Shown: piece by piece, positions 19,945-29,894 of the stretch | How positions within the stretch are numbered: the stretch's first letter is position 1 | Layout of the letters: the number at the start of each line of letters is the position of its first letter | Source: Methylocystis sp. | GTDB lineage: Bacteria; Pseudomonadota; Alphaproteobacteria; Rhizobiales; Beijerinckiaceae | NCBI GenBank assembly: GCA_024506175.1 | Contig: JAMBEQ010000022.1 | Span: 1-51,617, forward strand | Length of the DNA stretch: 51,617 nt | Direction: 5' to 3' | Program-made: the position numbers and the translations under genes | The notes under the pieces: generated by a model | What the model was told of the DNA's origin: nothing | The model's database searches: none | Seen by the model: the letters and a program-made list of their open reading frames with translations, nothing else

Positions 19945-21564
19945 GAACTGTTCCCAGCCATCATCTTCGAGCTTGACATCCCGTGCGGGAAGCGCCGAGC
20001 CGCGGGTCTTGAGAGCGGGCGCCGAAGGCCGGCGCGTCGGCTGGGGCCGGGCGGCGGCGGCGCGCGCCGCCGGCGGCTGCCCGATATCGAATCGTCTGAC
20101 GGCGCTAGCCAGCCGTTCGGTTTCCTGACTCATGTTTTTTGTCGCGGCAGTCGTTTCCTCGACCATCGCGGCGTTATGCTGCGTCATTTGATCCATCTGA
20201 TTGATGGCCTCGGTCACCTGGCTCAGGGCCAAGGCCTGCTCTTTGGTGCCTTCAGCGATGCTTGCAACCACTGTCGCGACTTCGGCCACATGGGAAACGA
20301 TCGCTTTGAGCGATTGGCCGGTCTCGCTGACGAGGCTCGCGCCCTGCGCGACCGCCGAATTGGATGCGGAGATCAGGCCCTTGATCTCCTTGGCTGCGTC
20401 GGCGGAGCGCTGGGCGAGCGCGCGGACTTCGGAAGCGACCACGGCGAAGCCTCTGCCAGCCTCGCCCGCGCGCGCCGCTTCGACGCCAGCGTTGAGCGCG
20501 AGGAGATTCGTTTGGAATGCAATTTCGTCGATCACGCCGATAATCTGGGCGATGTCTTTGGACGCCTTCTCGATCTGCGCCATCGCCTCGATCGCGGCGA
20601 CAATGACTTCCCCGCCCTTTTCCGCATCCGCCTTCGTGGCCGACACGATTTCATTGGCGTTTTGAGTGCTCGCCGCCGTCGCTTTGATCGTGGTGGTCAC
20701 TTCGGCGAGGGCGGCTGAAGATTCTTCCAGACCTGCCGCTTGCGACTCCGTGCGACGGGAAAGGTCGTCGGCCGCGGTCCCGATCTCGTTCGTTGCGGTT
20801 TCGATGACCGAAACGGACGCTGAAACCACGCTGAAAGCCTCGCGCAACTTCTCAACAGTGTCGTTGAACTCGGACTTCAGCTTCTCGAATTCGCTCGAAA
20901 GCTCTGTCTCGATTCTAATTCCTAGATTTCCGTCTGCGAGCTCATCGAGCGCGCGACTCATCGCGGCAAGAGCCTCGGCCCGGTGCTTTTCCTCCGCGGC
21001 GCGAAGCTCTTCTTCCTGCCGGCGCTTGGCTTCGAGCTCCTCAAGATAGACAGAAATCGAGAGGTCCATGTCGAGGAGGGTCGCTTTCACGAGGATCGAT
21101 AGCGCGTTTGCCAATTCGTCGGCTTGATTTTGGCCGCGATAGACGAACCGCGGCCAGCGCTCCTTTACGACTGCATGAATCAGGCGCTCCAGGATGAGAG
21201 CGTAGCCGCCGATGTACCACCGCGGCTCGAGACCCAGCCGGGCATGCGCCTTGCCGATCGCGTGAACGGCCTGTCCATAAGACTCGCTGAATTGCGCATC
21301 GGCGATCAGGCTCCAATGCTGCTGCTGCCGGCCTTTTGCAGCGGACATGTGTTGGTTGTCCCTGAAAAACGGCCTTGTCTCGGGCGTTGCCCGAACCTTC
21401 TCGTAAAAGGCGGTCAGAGCCGGGTCGAGCGCGACGTCCAAGATAGGCTTCAGCTCCCGCAATCGCGCCTTCGAACGCTCGTCGACGCCAATGAAAGCCA
21501 AGCGTTCGTCCATCGCGAACGCAAATGACGCGCCGGTCGTATTTTGTGCAGGAGACTGGGCCAT
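19942..21564 (-). CDS. Globin-coupled methyl-accepting chemotaxis protein (HemAT-like)
   Basis: N-terminal protoglobin-like domain ([21 protein letters not shown] ... [27 protein letters not shown]), no TM, standard MCP hairpin, C-terminal GWEQF. Confidence 0.92.
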   Translation of the reverse strand: MAQSPAQNTTGASFAFAMDERLAFIGVDERSKARLRELKPILDVALDPALTAFYEKVRATPETRPFFRDNQHMSAAKGRQQQHWSLIADAQFSESYGQAVHAIGKAHARLGLEPRWYIGGYALILERLIHAVVKERWPRFVYRGQNQADELANALSILVKATLLDMDLSISVYLEELEAKRRQEEELRAAEEKHRAEALAAMSRALDELADGNLGIRIETELSSEFEKLKSEFNDTVEKLREAFSVVSASVSVIETATNEIGTAADDLSRRTESQAAGLEESSAALAEVTTTIKATAASTQNANEIVSATKADAEKGGEVIVAAIEAMAQIEKASKDIAQIIGVIDEIAFQTNLLALNAGVEAARAGEAGRGFAVVASEVRALAQRSADAAKEIKGLISASNSAVAQGASLVSETGQSLKAIVSHVAEVATVVASIAEGTKEQALALSQVTEAINQMDQMTQHNAAMVEETTAATKNMSQETERLASAVRRFDIGQPPAARAAAARPQPTRRPSAPALKTRGSALPARDVKLEDDGWEQF

Positions 21565-21828
21565 GAACCGCCTCGTGTGAGTTGAAGGACCGATTGCAAC
21601 CAGATTTGCAACCGGGGCCGATCACATTCGGCGCGGGAGACAGGCGTGATGCCTAATTAGGCAGTGAAAACATCCATTTGGTATCAATTAGGTAAACATG
21701 TCAGAAAATTGTCAAGCTTGTAGAAGCGACAGGCTGGCGCCCATAAAGGCAGCTGTAACTTAACTGTTTGAAAGGCCCGGAGCTTAGCTATTCTTGCCTA
21801 TTTTGTCGCAGGGCTCGCGAGCCTGCGT

Positions 21829-22479
21829 TCAATTTTCCCTGGGGGCTTCCAGAAGCCGACCGTGCGGCGTGATGACCGCCCAGCGGTCGCCCTCTCTACG
21901 AATGTCCTCGATCCTGCCGAGGCCCGTCACCAACTGTCCTTTCGTGACGCGCGTCTGCCACCCCCGAGTATCTTTTATGAGCGCCCAGCCCTGATCCGCC
22001 TCGATGACCGTGTAATCGAGCAAGTCCTTCCGCGCGGGCGCGGCTTGCCTGTTCCCGAGGCCGCCGACGGGGTTGTAGTCGATGCCATTCTTGTTTGCGG
22101 CGACCAACGCGGGATTATCCGGGTTGCGGCGCGCGGCGATGAGCGTAGCCGGCCGGGCGAATATCATCAGGTGTTCCGAACCGGCGAAGGTGGGGACGCG
22201 ATTCGAATCGCTGATCATTTGCGCAGCGAAAGCGGTTGCCCCGACGGCGAGTCCTATTGTCGCGACATGCAAGGCCCGCTCTGCGACGGGCGTCTGCCGT
22301 TCGCCGCCTGTCGTCGAGGAAGCGATTCCCTTATTGGAAACAGTCGGGGTCTTGTCGGAAGGCGCGGGCTTTCGCATGGCGGCTCTCACGGTCTTGGGTT
22401 CAAGACAGAGAATCAGATTGCCGTTCATTCCTATCGCACTGGCGGCGCATATTGAACGCGTCTGAGCGCCTCGTGGCAA
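21829..22479 (-). CDS. Hypothetical protein with one predicted TM segment, divergent from flgK
   Basis: TM-like HVATIGLAVGATAFAAQMI; C-terminal beta-rich DLLDYTVIEADQGWALIKDTRGWQTRVTKGQLVTGLGRIEDIRREGDRWAVITPHGRLL. Confidence 0.65.
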   Translation of the reverse strand: MPRGAQTRSICAASAIGMNGNLILCLEPKTVRAAMRKPAPSDKTPTVSNKGIASSTTGGERQTPVAERALHVATIGLAVGATAFAAQMISDSNRVPTFAGSEHLMIFARPATLIAARRNPDNPALVAANKNGIDYNPVGGLGNRQAAPARKDLLDYTVIEADQGWALIKDTRGWQTRVTKGQLVTGLGRIEDIRREGDRWAVITPHGRLLEAPREN

Positions 22480-22784
22480 GGCGCCGTAAGCTTCGGGAAA
22501 GCCGGGCGAAAAACAGCAATCTCATTCCATGTTAAACAGACTGTTAAGAGGTCGCGGCCTAGATAGGCGAGCGGAGATCGAGACCAAGTAAGCAGTCCCT
22601 TCGGTCCTGATCCGGGCGGCCGCCATGAAGGCGGCGTTCGTCGCGTTTCCAGCACGGGTGGCCTCGGCTGGCGCCGACGAAGATAACGCGCCGCAATTCT
22701 CTCCCCAGTCGAATCACTTCTTGCGCCTCACTCGGCTCAGGAGCCTTCGAGCCTCGCTCCGCTGTTCAAGCGAATGGGAACGCC

Positions 22785-24269
22785 ATGACTCTTTCGATCG
22801 CGGGAATGATAGCGAATACCTCGCTTGGAACGATCTCTAAAGAGATCGGCATCCTCTCGCGTAACGTCTCGAACGCCAACACGCCCGGCTATTCTGCGCG
22901 CATCGCGCAGACGAGCACGGGCTCCGTCGGCTCCGCTGAAGTGGACAGCGTCACGCGCGCAACGAACCCGGCGCTTTTCAGGAGCCAGCTCGAGGCGACC
23001 TCCGGCGGAGCGCAGTCGTCCGTTGTCAACGACGGCCTCGCCCGCATTGCCCAACTGCTGAATACAGACGGCAATGGCGCCGGCTCGTCGCCATCTTCTT
23101 TTATAGGCAAGCTCTCGTCCGCCCTGCAGCTTTATGATGCTTCGCCGGCAGATACGACGACCGCGACCGGCGTCGTTACCGCAGCCAAGGACCTGGCCAA
23201 CTCGCTGAACAGCGCCACAACTCTGGTGCAAGGGGTGCGCCAGGATGCAGATCAAAAGATTGCGGGCTCGGTTGCAAATATAAATTCGATTCTCAGCAAG
23301 TTCGAGGACGTTAACAATCAGATCGTTTCGGGCACTGGTCAGAAAGCGGATGTTACCGATTTGCTCGATCAGAGAGACACGCTTCTGACTCAGCTCTCTT
23401 CCGAGATCGGGATCAGGACTGTCGTCCGCCCCAATAACGATATGATGATCTATACCGACAGCGGCGTGACGCTTTTCGAAACCACGCCGCGCTCGGTGAC
23501 CTTCCAGGCTAACCCTGCTCTTTCGGCCGGCGCCGCCGGAAACGCCGTCTATGTCGACGGCGTGCAAGTCACCGGCAAGAGCGATTTCGCGACCAGCATA
23601 CATTCCGGAAACCTCGCGGGGCTGACCCAGTTGAGGGACAATATTGCCCCGGCCTATCAAAGCCAGCTGGACGAGATCGCGCGGGGCCTCGTCTCGGCGT
23701 TTTCGGAGAGCGATCAGACCGGCGCCGGCGCGCCGCCTCTTCCGGGGCTATTCACATATCCAGGCGCCACGGGCGTGCCTGGCGCTACCGTTATCCCTGG
23801 CCTGGCTGGGCAGATCCAGGTGAACGCCAATGTGGATCCCAGCCAGGGCGGCGATCCGACGCGCATACGCGATGGCGGAATCTCGAATCCGGGAAATCCC
23901 GCCTATAATTACAACAGCTCGGGCGGGACGCTCTTTACGGGGCGCATCCAGCAGTTGATCGCGTCTCTCTCAACCGCGCAATCTTTCGATCCGAACGCGG
24001 GCCTGAGCGCAAATGCGTCGTTAACCGATTTTGCGACCCTGTCGGATGGTTGGCTAGCCGCGCAAAAACAACAGGCGAACAGCGCCAACACTTATCAGCA
24101 GGCGATGCTCAGCCAGAGCACGGAGGCGTTGTCCAACGCGGTTGGCGTGAACCTCGACAGCCAAATGGCGAAAATGCTGGATCTGGAAAACTCATATCAG
24201 GCGACGGCCAAACTGCTGGCGACGATAAATTCGCTCTACACGTCCCTATTCAGCGCCATCAGACCATGA
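22785..24269 (+). CDS. flgK: Flagellar hook-associated protein FlgK
   Basis: N-terminal rod/hook motif LSRNVSNANTPGYSAR; C-terminal LDSQMAKMLDLENSYQATAKLLATINSLYTSL. Confidence 0.94.
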   Translation: MTLSIAGMIANTSLGTISKEIGILSRNVSNANTPGYSARIAQTSTGSVGSAEVDSVTRATNPALFRSQLEATSGGAQSSVVNDGLARIAQLLNTDGNGAGSSPSSFIGKLSSALQLYDASPADTTTATGVVTAAKDLANSLNSATTLVQGVRQDADQKIAGSVANINSILSKFEDVNNQIVSGTGQKADVTDLLDQRDTLLTQLSSEIGIRTVVRPNNDMMIYTDSGVTLFETTPRSVTFQANPALSAGAAGNAVYVDGVQVTGKSDFATSIHSGNLAGLTQLRDNIAPAYQSQLDEIARGLVSAFSESDQTGAGAPPLPGLFTYPGATGVPGATVIPGLAGQIQVNANVDPSQGGDPTRIRDGGISNPGNPAYNYNSSGGTLFTGRIQQLIASLSTAQSFDPNAGLSANASLTDFATLSDGWLAAQKQQANSANTYQQAMLSQSTEALSNAVGVNLDSQMAKMLDLENSYQATAKLLATINSLYTSLFSAIRP

Positions 24270-24279
24270 GGAATGATCG

Positions 24280-25326
24280 ATGATCTCAGGAGTTTCCACG
24301 GCGTCAATGTCGAATGCCCTAACGAGCTCGATCGTCGGTTTGCAGAAGCGCCTCTCGGTCGCTCAAAAGGAGGTGACGACGGGCCAGCATGCCGATCTGG
24401 TTGGGGACCTCGGCTCCCAATTCACCAGAGACTCGTCCATGCATCTGAGCATGTCCGACATAGACGCCGTCACCACGAGCAACAACGTCGTTTCGTCGCG
24501 CCTCGCGGTCACGCAAACCTCTCTGCAGAAGCTTTCAACCGACGCACAGGACATGCTGAAGGCGCTGGTCCCGGCCCAAGGCGGGATCGTGGACGCCGCA
24601 GGATTTACCCAGCAGGCGAAAAGCTCGCTAGGGGATATGATATCAACGTTGAATGTCTCGGACGGCGGCGTTCCGGTATTCGGCGGCGTTAATGGCGACA
24701 AGCCGCCGATCGCCGATTATTTCGGGAACCCGACGAGCGCTGCAAAATCTGCGCTTGAAGGGGCTTTTACCAGCGCCTTCGGTTTTCCTCCCTCGGACCC
24801 CCGCGTCTCCACGATAACAGGGGCGCAAATGAGCGCCTTTCTGTCCGGACCGATGGCAAATTTGTTCTCGGCGGCGAACTGGACGGCCAATTGGTCATCC
24901 GCCTCGGACCAGCCGCTTCAAAACCGCATTTCGCTCACCCGGACGAGCGACACGTCTGTGACGGCCAACGAGTCGGCGATGCAGAAGCTCGCGGCGGGCT
25001 ATTCCATGCTGTCCGACCTCAATCTGCAGAATCTGAGCACAGACGCGCTCCAGGCCGTCGTTTCCACCGCGACGAACTATTTTAGTCAGGGCGCTTCAGG
25101 TCTTACGAATTTGCAGCAGAGAGTCGGCGTCATGCAAAGCGACGTGCATGGCGCCCAGGACAATTTGGCCACAACGAAGGATCTGTTGAGCACGCAGATC
25201 GGAACGCTGGAGAACGTCGATCCGACCCAGGCCAGCGTCACCGTCAATAATCTGATGACGCAAATCGAAACGTCCTACGCGTTGACCGCGCGGATTCAGC
25301 AGCTGAGCCTTGCAAAGTATTTGTGA
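24280..25326 (+). CDS. flgL: Flagellar hook-associated protein FlgL (HAP3)
   Basis: Flagellin-like N- and C-termini (VGLQKRLSVAQKEVTTGQHADL ... MTQIETSYALTARIQQLSLAKYL), directly downstream of flgK. Confidence 0.88.
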   Translation: MISGVSTASMSNALTSSIVGLQKRLSVAQKEVTTGQHADLVGDLGSQFTRDSSMHLSMSDIDAVTTSNNVVSSRLAVTQTSLQKLSTDAQDMLKALVPAQGGIVDAAGFTQQAKSSLGDMISTLNVSDGGVPVFGGVNGDKPPIADYFGNPTSAAKSALEGAFTSAFGFPPSDPRVSTITGAQMSAFLSGPMANLFSAANWTANWSSASDQPLQNRISLTRTSDTSVTANESAMQKLAAGYSMLSDLNLQNLSTDALQAVVSTATNYFSQGASGLTNLQQRVGVMQSDVHGAQDNLATTKDLLSTQIGTLENVDPTQASVTVNNLMTQIETSYALTARIQQLSLAKYL

Positions 25327-25450
25327 GGCGGTCGACCATCGGGCCGTTAGGCGCGCGAGGGCAAATGGCGCTCCGCGCTCGCCTCTCCTCGTCGACGTCG
25401 CCAGCCAGGAGGACGCGAAACCCGCGCCTTCCTGCTGGGGTTAGAGACGC

Positions 25451-26140
25451 TTATCTTTCGGCGGTTCCGGCCTGCGAGATCAGGAGATATCCAAGGAACC
25501 GCTGGGAATCGATCGGATCGTACCCCAGCTTCTTGCGCAGCTTCTTACGCAGCTTGCTGATGTGGCTTTCGATCACCGTCTCTTCGACTTCTTCATCGAA
25601 CAGCCCATAGACTGCGTTGAAAACCTGCGTCTTCGTCAGGCGGCGGCGCTTGTTCAGGACAAGGAGTTCGAGGACGCGCCTCTCACGGCGGGGCAGGGGA
25701 AAGGGCTCGCCGTCGATCACGGGGTCGCGGCCATCGAAAAAGACCTGGATGCGGTCGAAGGTGGCGTAATCTTGCCGGGCGTCGGCGCGCCGACGGATCG
25801 CATGAACGCGCGCAAGTATTTCCCGCACATGAATCGGCTTGCGCACGACATCGTCCACGCCGGCGCTGAACAGGCCGAGCGTTTGCTCCAGCGACAGCGC
25901 ATCATTCATCGCGATAACAGGCGCCTGCGAGTGCCGGCGGATGAGCCGCGGGAGTTCTTCCCTGTCGGGACAGTCGCCGATCAAAAACGCTTCGATTGCC
26001 TGCAAGTCTTTTTCGCGGGCCGAGTCGACCCAGTCCACGAACTGCTCAAAACCAAAACCCGTCGAGTACACGCCCTCTTGACTAAACCGACTTGTATACG
26101 CGCTCGTCACTGTTTCCCTTTCATCGACGATAATTAACAT
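25451..26140 (-). CDS. ftcR: Response regulator of the FtcR flagellar regulator family
   Basis: [71 protein letters not shown] and winged-helix [42 protein letters not shown]. Confidence 0.85.
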   Translation of the reverse strand: MLIIVDERETVTSAYTSRFSQEGVYSTGFGFEQFVDWVDSAREKDLQAIEAFLIGDCPDREELPRLIRRHSQAPVIAMNDALSLEQTLGLFSAGVDDVVRKPIHVREILARVHAIRRRADARQDYATFDRIQVFFDGRDPVIDGEPFPLPRRERRVLELLVLNKRRRLTKTQVFNAVYGLFDEEVEETVIESHISKLRKKLRKKLGYDPIDSQRFLGYLLISQAGTAER

Positions 26141-26356
26141 TCGGCGTCTCCCGGCGGATGGACCTGCATGTGCGCGTCGCGCGAATCAGCTCCTATACTG
26201 GGTTTAGTCGTAATCCCGCGGGCCCGCAACGTAACCTTAAGTAAGCGCGGGGATTAAACGGCGGTCCCGGGACGCTATATGCAACGCAGTTTCGCGCAAG
26301 GCCGGCCTCTTACCATGAGGTCGTCAATCTGCTCGAAACCAGGACAAGAATCGCGA

Positions 26357-27079
26357 ATGCTGTCGTCGTACTATGTGTCCTTGTCGTCTCAGCTCGCTCT
26401 CGACAAGCGCATGTCCACGATCGCGACGAACGTCGCGAATTCGAGCACGATCGGTTTTCGCGCGAGTGGCGTTTCTTTCGAAACCACGCTGTCGAAGGTC
26501 GGTCCAACGCCCACCGCCTATGCTTCGGCCGGCAAGGATTTTATCTCCACGGCGCAAGGCCCGTTGACAAAGACCGATAACCCTTTCGATGTGGCGGTGC
26601 AGGGCGATGGCTGGCTTGCGATACGGACGCCCGGCGGGGTCGCCTACACACGCGATGGCCGCCTCAAGATGCTCGAGACCGGCGAAATCCAGACCATAGA
26701 AGGCTATCCCGTCCTGGACGCCGGCAATTCGCCGATCACCCTGGACCCGACGGCGGGCCCGCCCTCGATTTTCCGCGATGGTATGATCAACCAACGCGAT
26801 GCTCAGGTTGGGGCTCTCGGCCTATTCTCGATAGACCCCGGAGCCGCCTTGACCAGAGGGCCGAACTCCAGCGTCATTCCCTCGACTCCCGCAACGCCCA
26901 TCCTCGATTTCTCGGTCAATGGGCTGGCGCAAGGATTCATCGAGGGCGCCAATATCAATCCGGTGACGGAACTGACGAAGCTTATCGCAGCCTCGCGTTC
27001 TTTCGAAAGCGTGAGTTCGATGAACGAAACGCTCGACTCCGCCCAGAAGGACGCCATCAGAACGCTCGGCGGGGCTTGA
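26357..27079 (+). CDS. flgF: Flagellar basal-body rod protein FlgF
   Basis: MSTIATNVANSSTIGFRASGVSFE, FDVAVQGDGWLAIRTPGGVAYTRDG, C-terminal NPVTELTKLIAASRSFESV. Confidence 0.92.
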   Translation: MLSSYYVSLSSQLALDKRMSTIATNVANSSTIGFRASGVSFETTLSKVGPTPTAYASAGKDFISTAQGPLTKTDNPFDVAVQGDGWLAIRTPGGVAYTRDGRLKMLETGEIQTIEGYPVLDAGNSPITLDPTAGPPSIFRDGMINQRDAQVGALGLFSIDPGAALTRGPNSSVIPSTPATPILDFSVNGLAQGFIEGANINPVTELTKLIAASRSFESVSSMNETLDSAQKDAIRTLGGA

Positions 27080-27111
27080 AGACGGCTCGCCCTGGCGCCA
27101 GGTGAACGAGG

Positions 27112-28431
27112 ATGCCTGAGTTCGAACAGCTACTGAGTTCGGCTGAAATGTTCGGCCGCAGCGAACGCCATGTGACAATTTCCGGGGAAGTCGTGGAGGT
27201 GACGCCAACCTTCCTCAGGACTGCCGGGCTTTCGAAGTTCGTCAAGCTCGGAGATTGCGTCGCGACCGAGACCATGCGTGGCGAGATGCTGGCTCAGGTC
27301 GTGCGAATTGACCAGCATGGCGTCATCATCAAAGCGTTCGAGAACAACTGCGCTGCCGGCCTCGGTTCGAAGGTGCGTCTCGTCGGCGCGATCGAACTGT
27401 CGCCGCATGACTCCTGGCGGGGAAGGGTGCTCGACGCATTTGGCCGACCGGTCGATGGAAGAGGGCCGGTCAGAGGCGGCGAAAAACGGTATTTCCTCGA
27501 CTCACCCCCGCCCTCGGCGATGCGAAGAACGCCGATTTCCAAACCTTTGCGCACCGGCGTGCGCGTGATCGACGCATTCACGCCGCTCTGCGAGGGCCAG
27601 CGAGTCGGGGTTTTCGCGGGTTCTGGCGTCGGCAAATCGACCTTGCTCGAAATGCTGTCGCGATCGGGAGGTTTTTCCGTCGCGGTGATTTGTCTCGTCG
27701 GCGAACGAGGCCGCGAGGTGCGCGATTTCGTGGAAGCGGTGGCCTCTTTCAACCCGGGCGGCGCCGTCACCGTCGTGGCAACGGCTGACGAAAGCCCAAT
27801 GATGCGACGCATGGCGCCCCTGACGGCCACTGCGATAGCCGAGTTTTTCCGCGACGCCGGCGCGTCTGTCATCCTGATCGTCGACTCCGTGACCCGCTAT
27901 GCGCATGCGGTGCGTGAAGTGGCCTTGGCGTCAGGCGAGCCGCCGGTCGCCAATGGCTATACGCCGAGCGTCTTCGCCGATTTGCCGCGTCTTCTCGAGC
28001 GCGCAGGACCCGGCGAGGAGGGCGCGGGCGCGGTCACGGGCATCTATTCGGTTCTCGTCGACGGAGACAACCACAACGACCCGATCGCGGACTGCATTCG
28101 CGGCACGCTGGATGGGCATATCGTGCTAGAGAGAGAGATTGCCGAACAGGGACGATATCCGGCGATCAACCTGCTCAAGTCAATTTCCCGGCTAGCGGAT
28201 CGGGTGTGGTCGCCCGACGAGCGGCAGATGGTCATGGGTCTGCGCTCCATGCTATCGAAATTTGAAGAAACCCGGGATCTGCGCATGCTCGGCGGATACA
28301 ACGCGGGGTCAGACCCCGAGCTTGATCGCGCCGTCGCCGTCACGCCGCTCATCTACAACGCCTTGCGCCAAACCCCGCAGGACCCGCCGAGCGTCGCCGC
28401 GCTCGAGGAGTTGGCGCAGCGCCTAAGATAG
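27112..28431 (+). CDS. fliI: Flagellum-specific ATP synthase FliI
   Basis: Walker A GSGVGKSTLLEML, CLVGERGREVRDF, ILIVDSVTRYAHAVREVALASGEPP. Confidence 0.97.
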   Translation: MPEFEQLLSSAEMFGRSERHVTISGEVVEVTPTFLRTAGLSKFVKLGDCVATETMRGEMLAQVVRIDQHGVIIKAFENNCAAGLGSKVRLVGAIELSPHDSWRGRVLDAFGRPVDGRGPVRGGEKRYFLDSPPPSAMRRTPISKPLRTGVRVIDAFTPLCEGQRVGVFAGSGVGKSTLLEMLSRSGGFSVAVICLVGERGREVRDFVEAVASFNPGGAVTVVATADESPMMRRMAPLTATAIAEFFRDAGASVILIVDSVTRYAHAVREVALASGEPPVANGYTPSVFADLPRLLERAGPGEEGAGAVTGIYSVLVDGDNHNDPIADCIRGTLDGHIVLEREIAEQGRYPAINLLKSISRLADRVWSPDERQMVMGLRSMLSKFEETRDLRMLGGYNAGSDPELDRAVAVTPLIYNALRQTPQDPPSVAALEELAQRLR

Positions 28432-28622
28432 CCGGGCGTAGGTCGCTTTCCATTTCACGCAGCGCATCAAGCGCGCGTCCGCGTTCGAGCTCCTCGGCGC
28501 CGGCTTGCGATTCCAGGCGATTTGAAACGAATGACACACACGCCGTAAACGCGCCGTTATCCAAAGGAAAAGCTGATGATTGCGGTGTCGAGCAGGTGCG
28601 CGTACAACCTCAACATCCGCTG

Positions 28623-28762
28623 CGGACGGGAACTTAATCCCGCGGCATGACGCTGTTTCCGTTGGCCCGGTGCAACGCCGGGATGTCTCGAATGCGCAAC
28701 CGGTTTCGCCATTGTCGCGAGGCCCGCGCGTCACAGACGACAACAGTGAAAGGCGTAAGATC
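28623..28762 (+). promoter_or_regulatory. Conserved flagellin 5' leader, copy 1
   Basis: About 140 nt aligned with 29895-30033; hairpins CGGGA/TCCCG (28627-28642) and CCCGG/CCGGG (28666-28682) retained in both copies. Confidence 0.6.
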
Positions 28763-29650
28763 ATGTCGAGCATCAACACAAACCTTGCCTCGCTGACCGC
28801 TCTCCAGGCTCTCCGCAACACGCAGGCGAACCTGTCCACCGCACAGAGCCAAGTCGCCACCGGCCTCAAGGTCGGCAGCGCCCAGGACAACGCGTCGACG
28901 TGGTCGATCGCCGAGACGATGAAGTCCGACAACGCGGTTCTGACGACCGTCAGCGACTCGTTGAATGTCGGCAACCAGGCGCTCTCGGTGGCCTCGTCCG
29001 CGGTCAATCAGGCGATCACCGTGATGAACTCCATCAAGCAGGCGGTCTCGCAAGCCACCGATCCGAACGCCGACCAAACCAAGATTCTGACGAGCCTGCA
29101 GGCGCTCGGCGGGCAGCTGAAGAACATCGTCACCTCGGCGAATATGAACGGCGTCAATCTGACCGACGGTTCGCAGACGACCTTCAACCTGATCGCCTCC
29201 TACACGGACGGCAAGGGCGCGGCGGCCTCCTCGATCGGAACGATCAACCTCGGCCTGCAGACCCTCTATAAGACTGGCAGCACCACGTCGATCCTCCAGG
29301 GCGCCAAGGCCACGGGCTCCGCCTCCGCGACCGACTTCACCGCCCTCGCGGCCGGCGATCTCGCCGCCGCGACGATCGGCGTCACTTTGTCGAACGCGGA
29401 CAAGGCGATCGCCGATCTCACGACCTATGCGTCGAACATCGGCGCGACGCAGTCGACCGTTACGGGGCAGACCACCTTCCTGAAGTCGCTGCAGTCCTCG
29501 CTCACCGCCGGCGTCAGCGCCCTCGTGGACGCGGACATGAACGAGGTGTCGACCCGCCTGCAGGCTCTGCAGACGCAGCAGCAGCTCGCCGTCCAGTCGC
29601 TGTCGATCGCCAACCAGAACAGCCAGATGATCCTGAAGTTGTTCCAGTAA
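28763..29650 (+). CDS. Flagellin, copy 1
   Basis: MSSINTNLASLTALQALRNTQANLSTAQSQVATGLKV ... VQSLSIANQNSQMILKLFQ. Confidence 0.96.
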   Translation: MSSINTNLASLTALQALRNTQANLSTAQSQVATGLKVGSAQDNASTWSIAETMKSDNAVLTTVSDSLNVGNQALSVASSAVNQAITVMNSIKQAVSQATDPNADQTKILTSLQALGGQLKNIVTSANMNGVNLTDGSQTTFNLIASYTDGKGAAASSIGTINLGLQTLYKTGSTTSILQGAKATGSASATDFTALAAGDLAAATIGVTLSNADKAIADLTTYASNIGATQSTVTGQTTFLKSLQSSLTAGVSALVDADMNEVSTRLQALQTQQQLAVQSLSIANQNSQMILKLFQ

Positions 29651-29695
29651 GACCGGAATACAGGCGACGCCCCGCGCGATCGCCAACTGTTTCGA

Positions 29696-29733
29696 AAGGG
29701 TCGCGCCTTCCCGGGCGCGGCCCTTCTGGTTTT
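29696..29733 (+). terminator. Terminator downstream of flagellin copy 1
   Basis: AAGGGTCGCGCC-ttcccg-GGCGCGGCCCTT (one G-U pair) followed by ctggtttt. Confidence 0.75.
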
Positions 29734-29894
29734 GGAGAGGCAGCCTCGGTCGCATATGCCGAGCCGTAAAAATGCGAAGCGATATGCATCCTAATCGAAT
29801 TGGGTTCAGGTGGGTGCGTCCCGTAAACCCCCTGTTAATACAAACACGGTTAATTACGAAACAGTCGGCTTAACGATAAAGCTCGATTTCGCTT

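Noticed and set aside
28634-29755. 373-aa minus-strand ORF across flagellin copy 1, with a shorter counterpart over copy 2
   Set aside because: Its recurrence over both flagellins is explained by the flagellin duplication itself; Arg/Gly-rich antisense translation.
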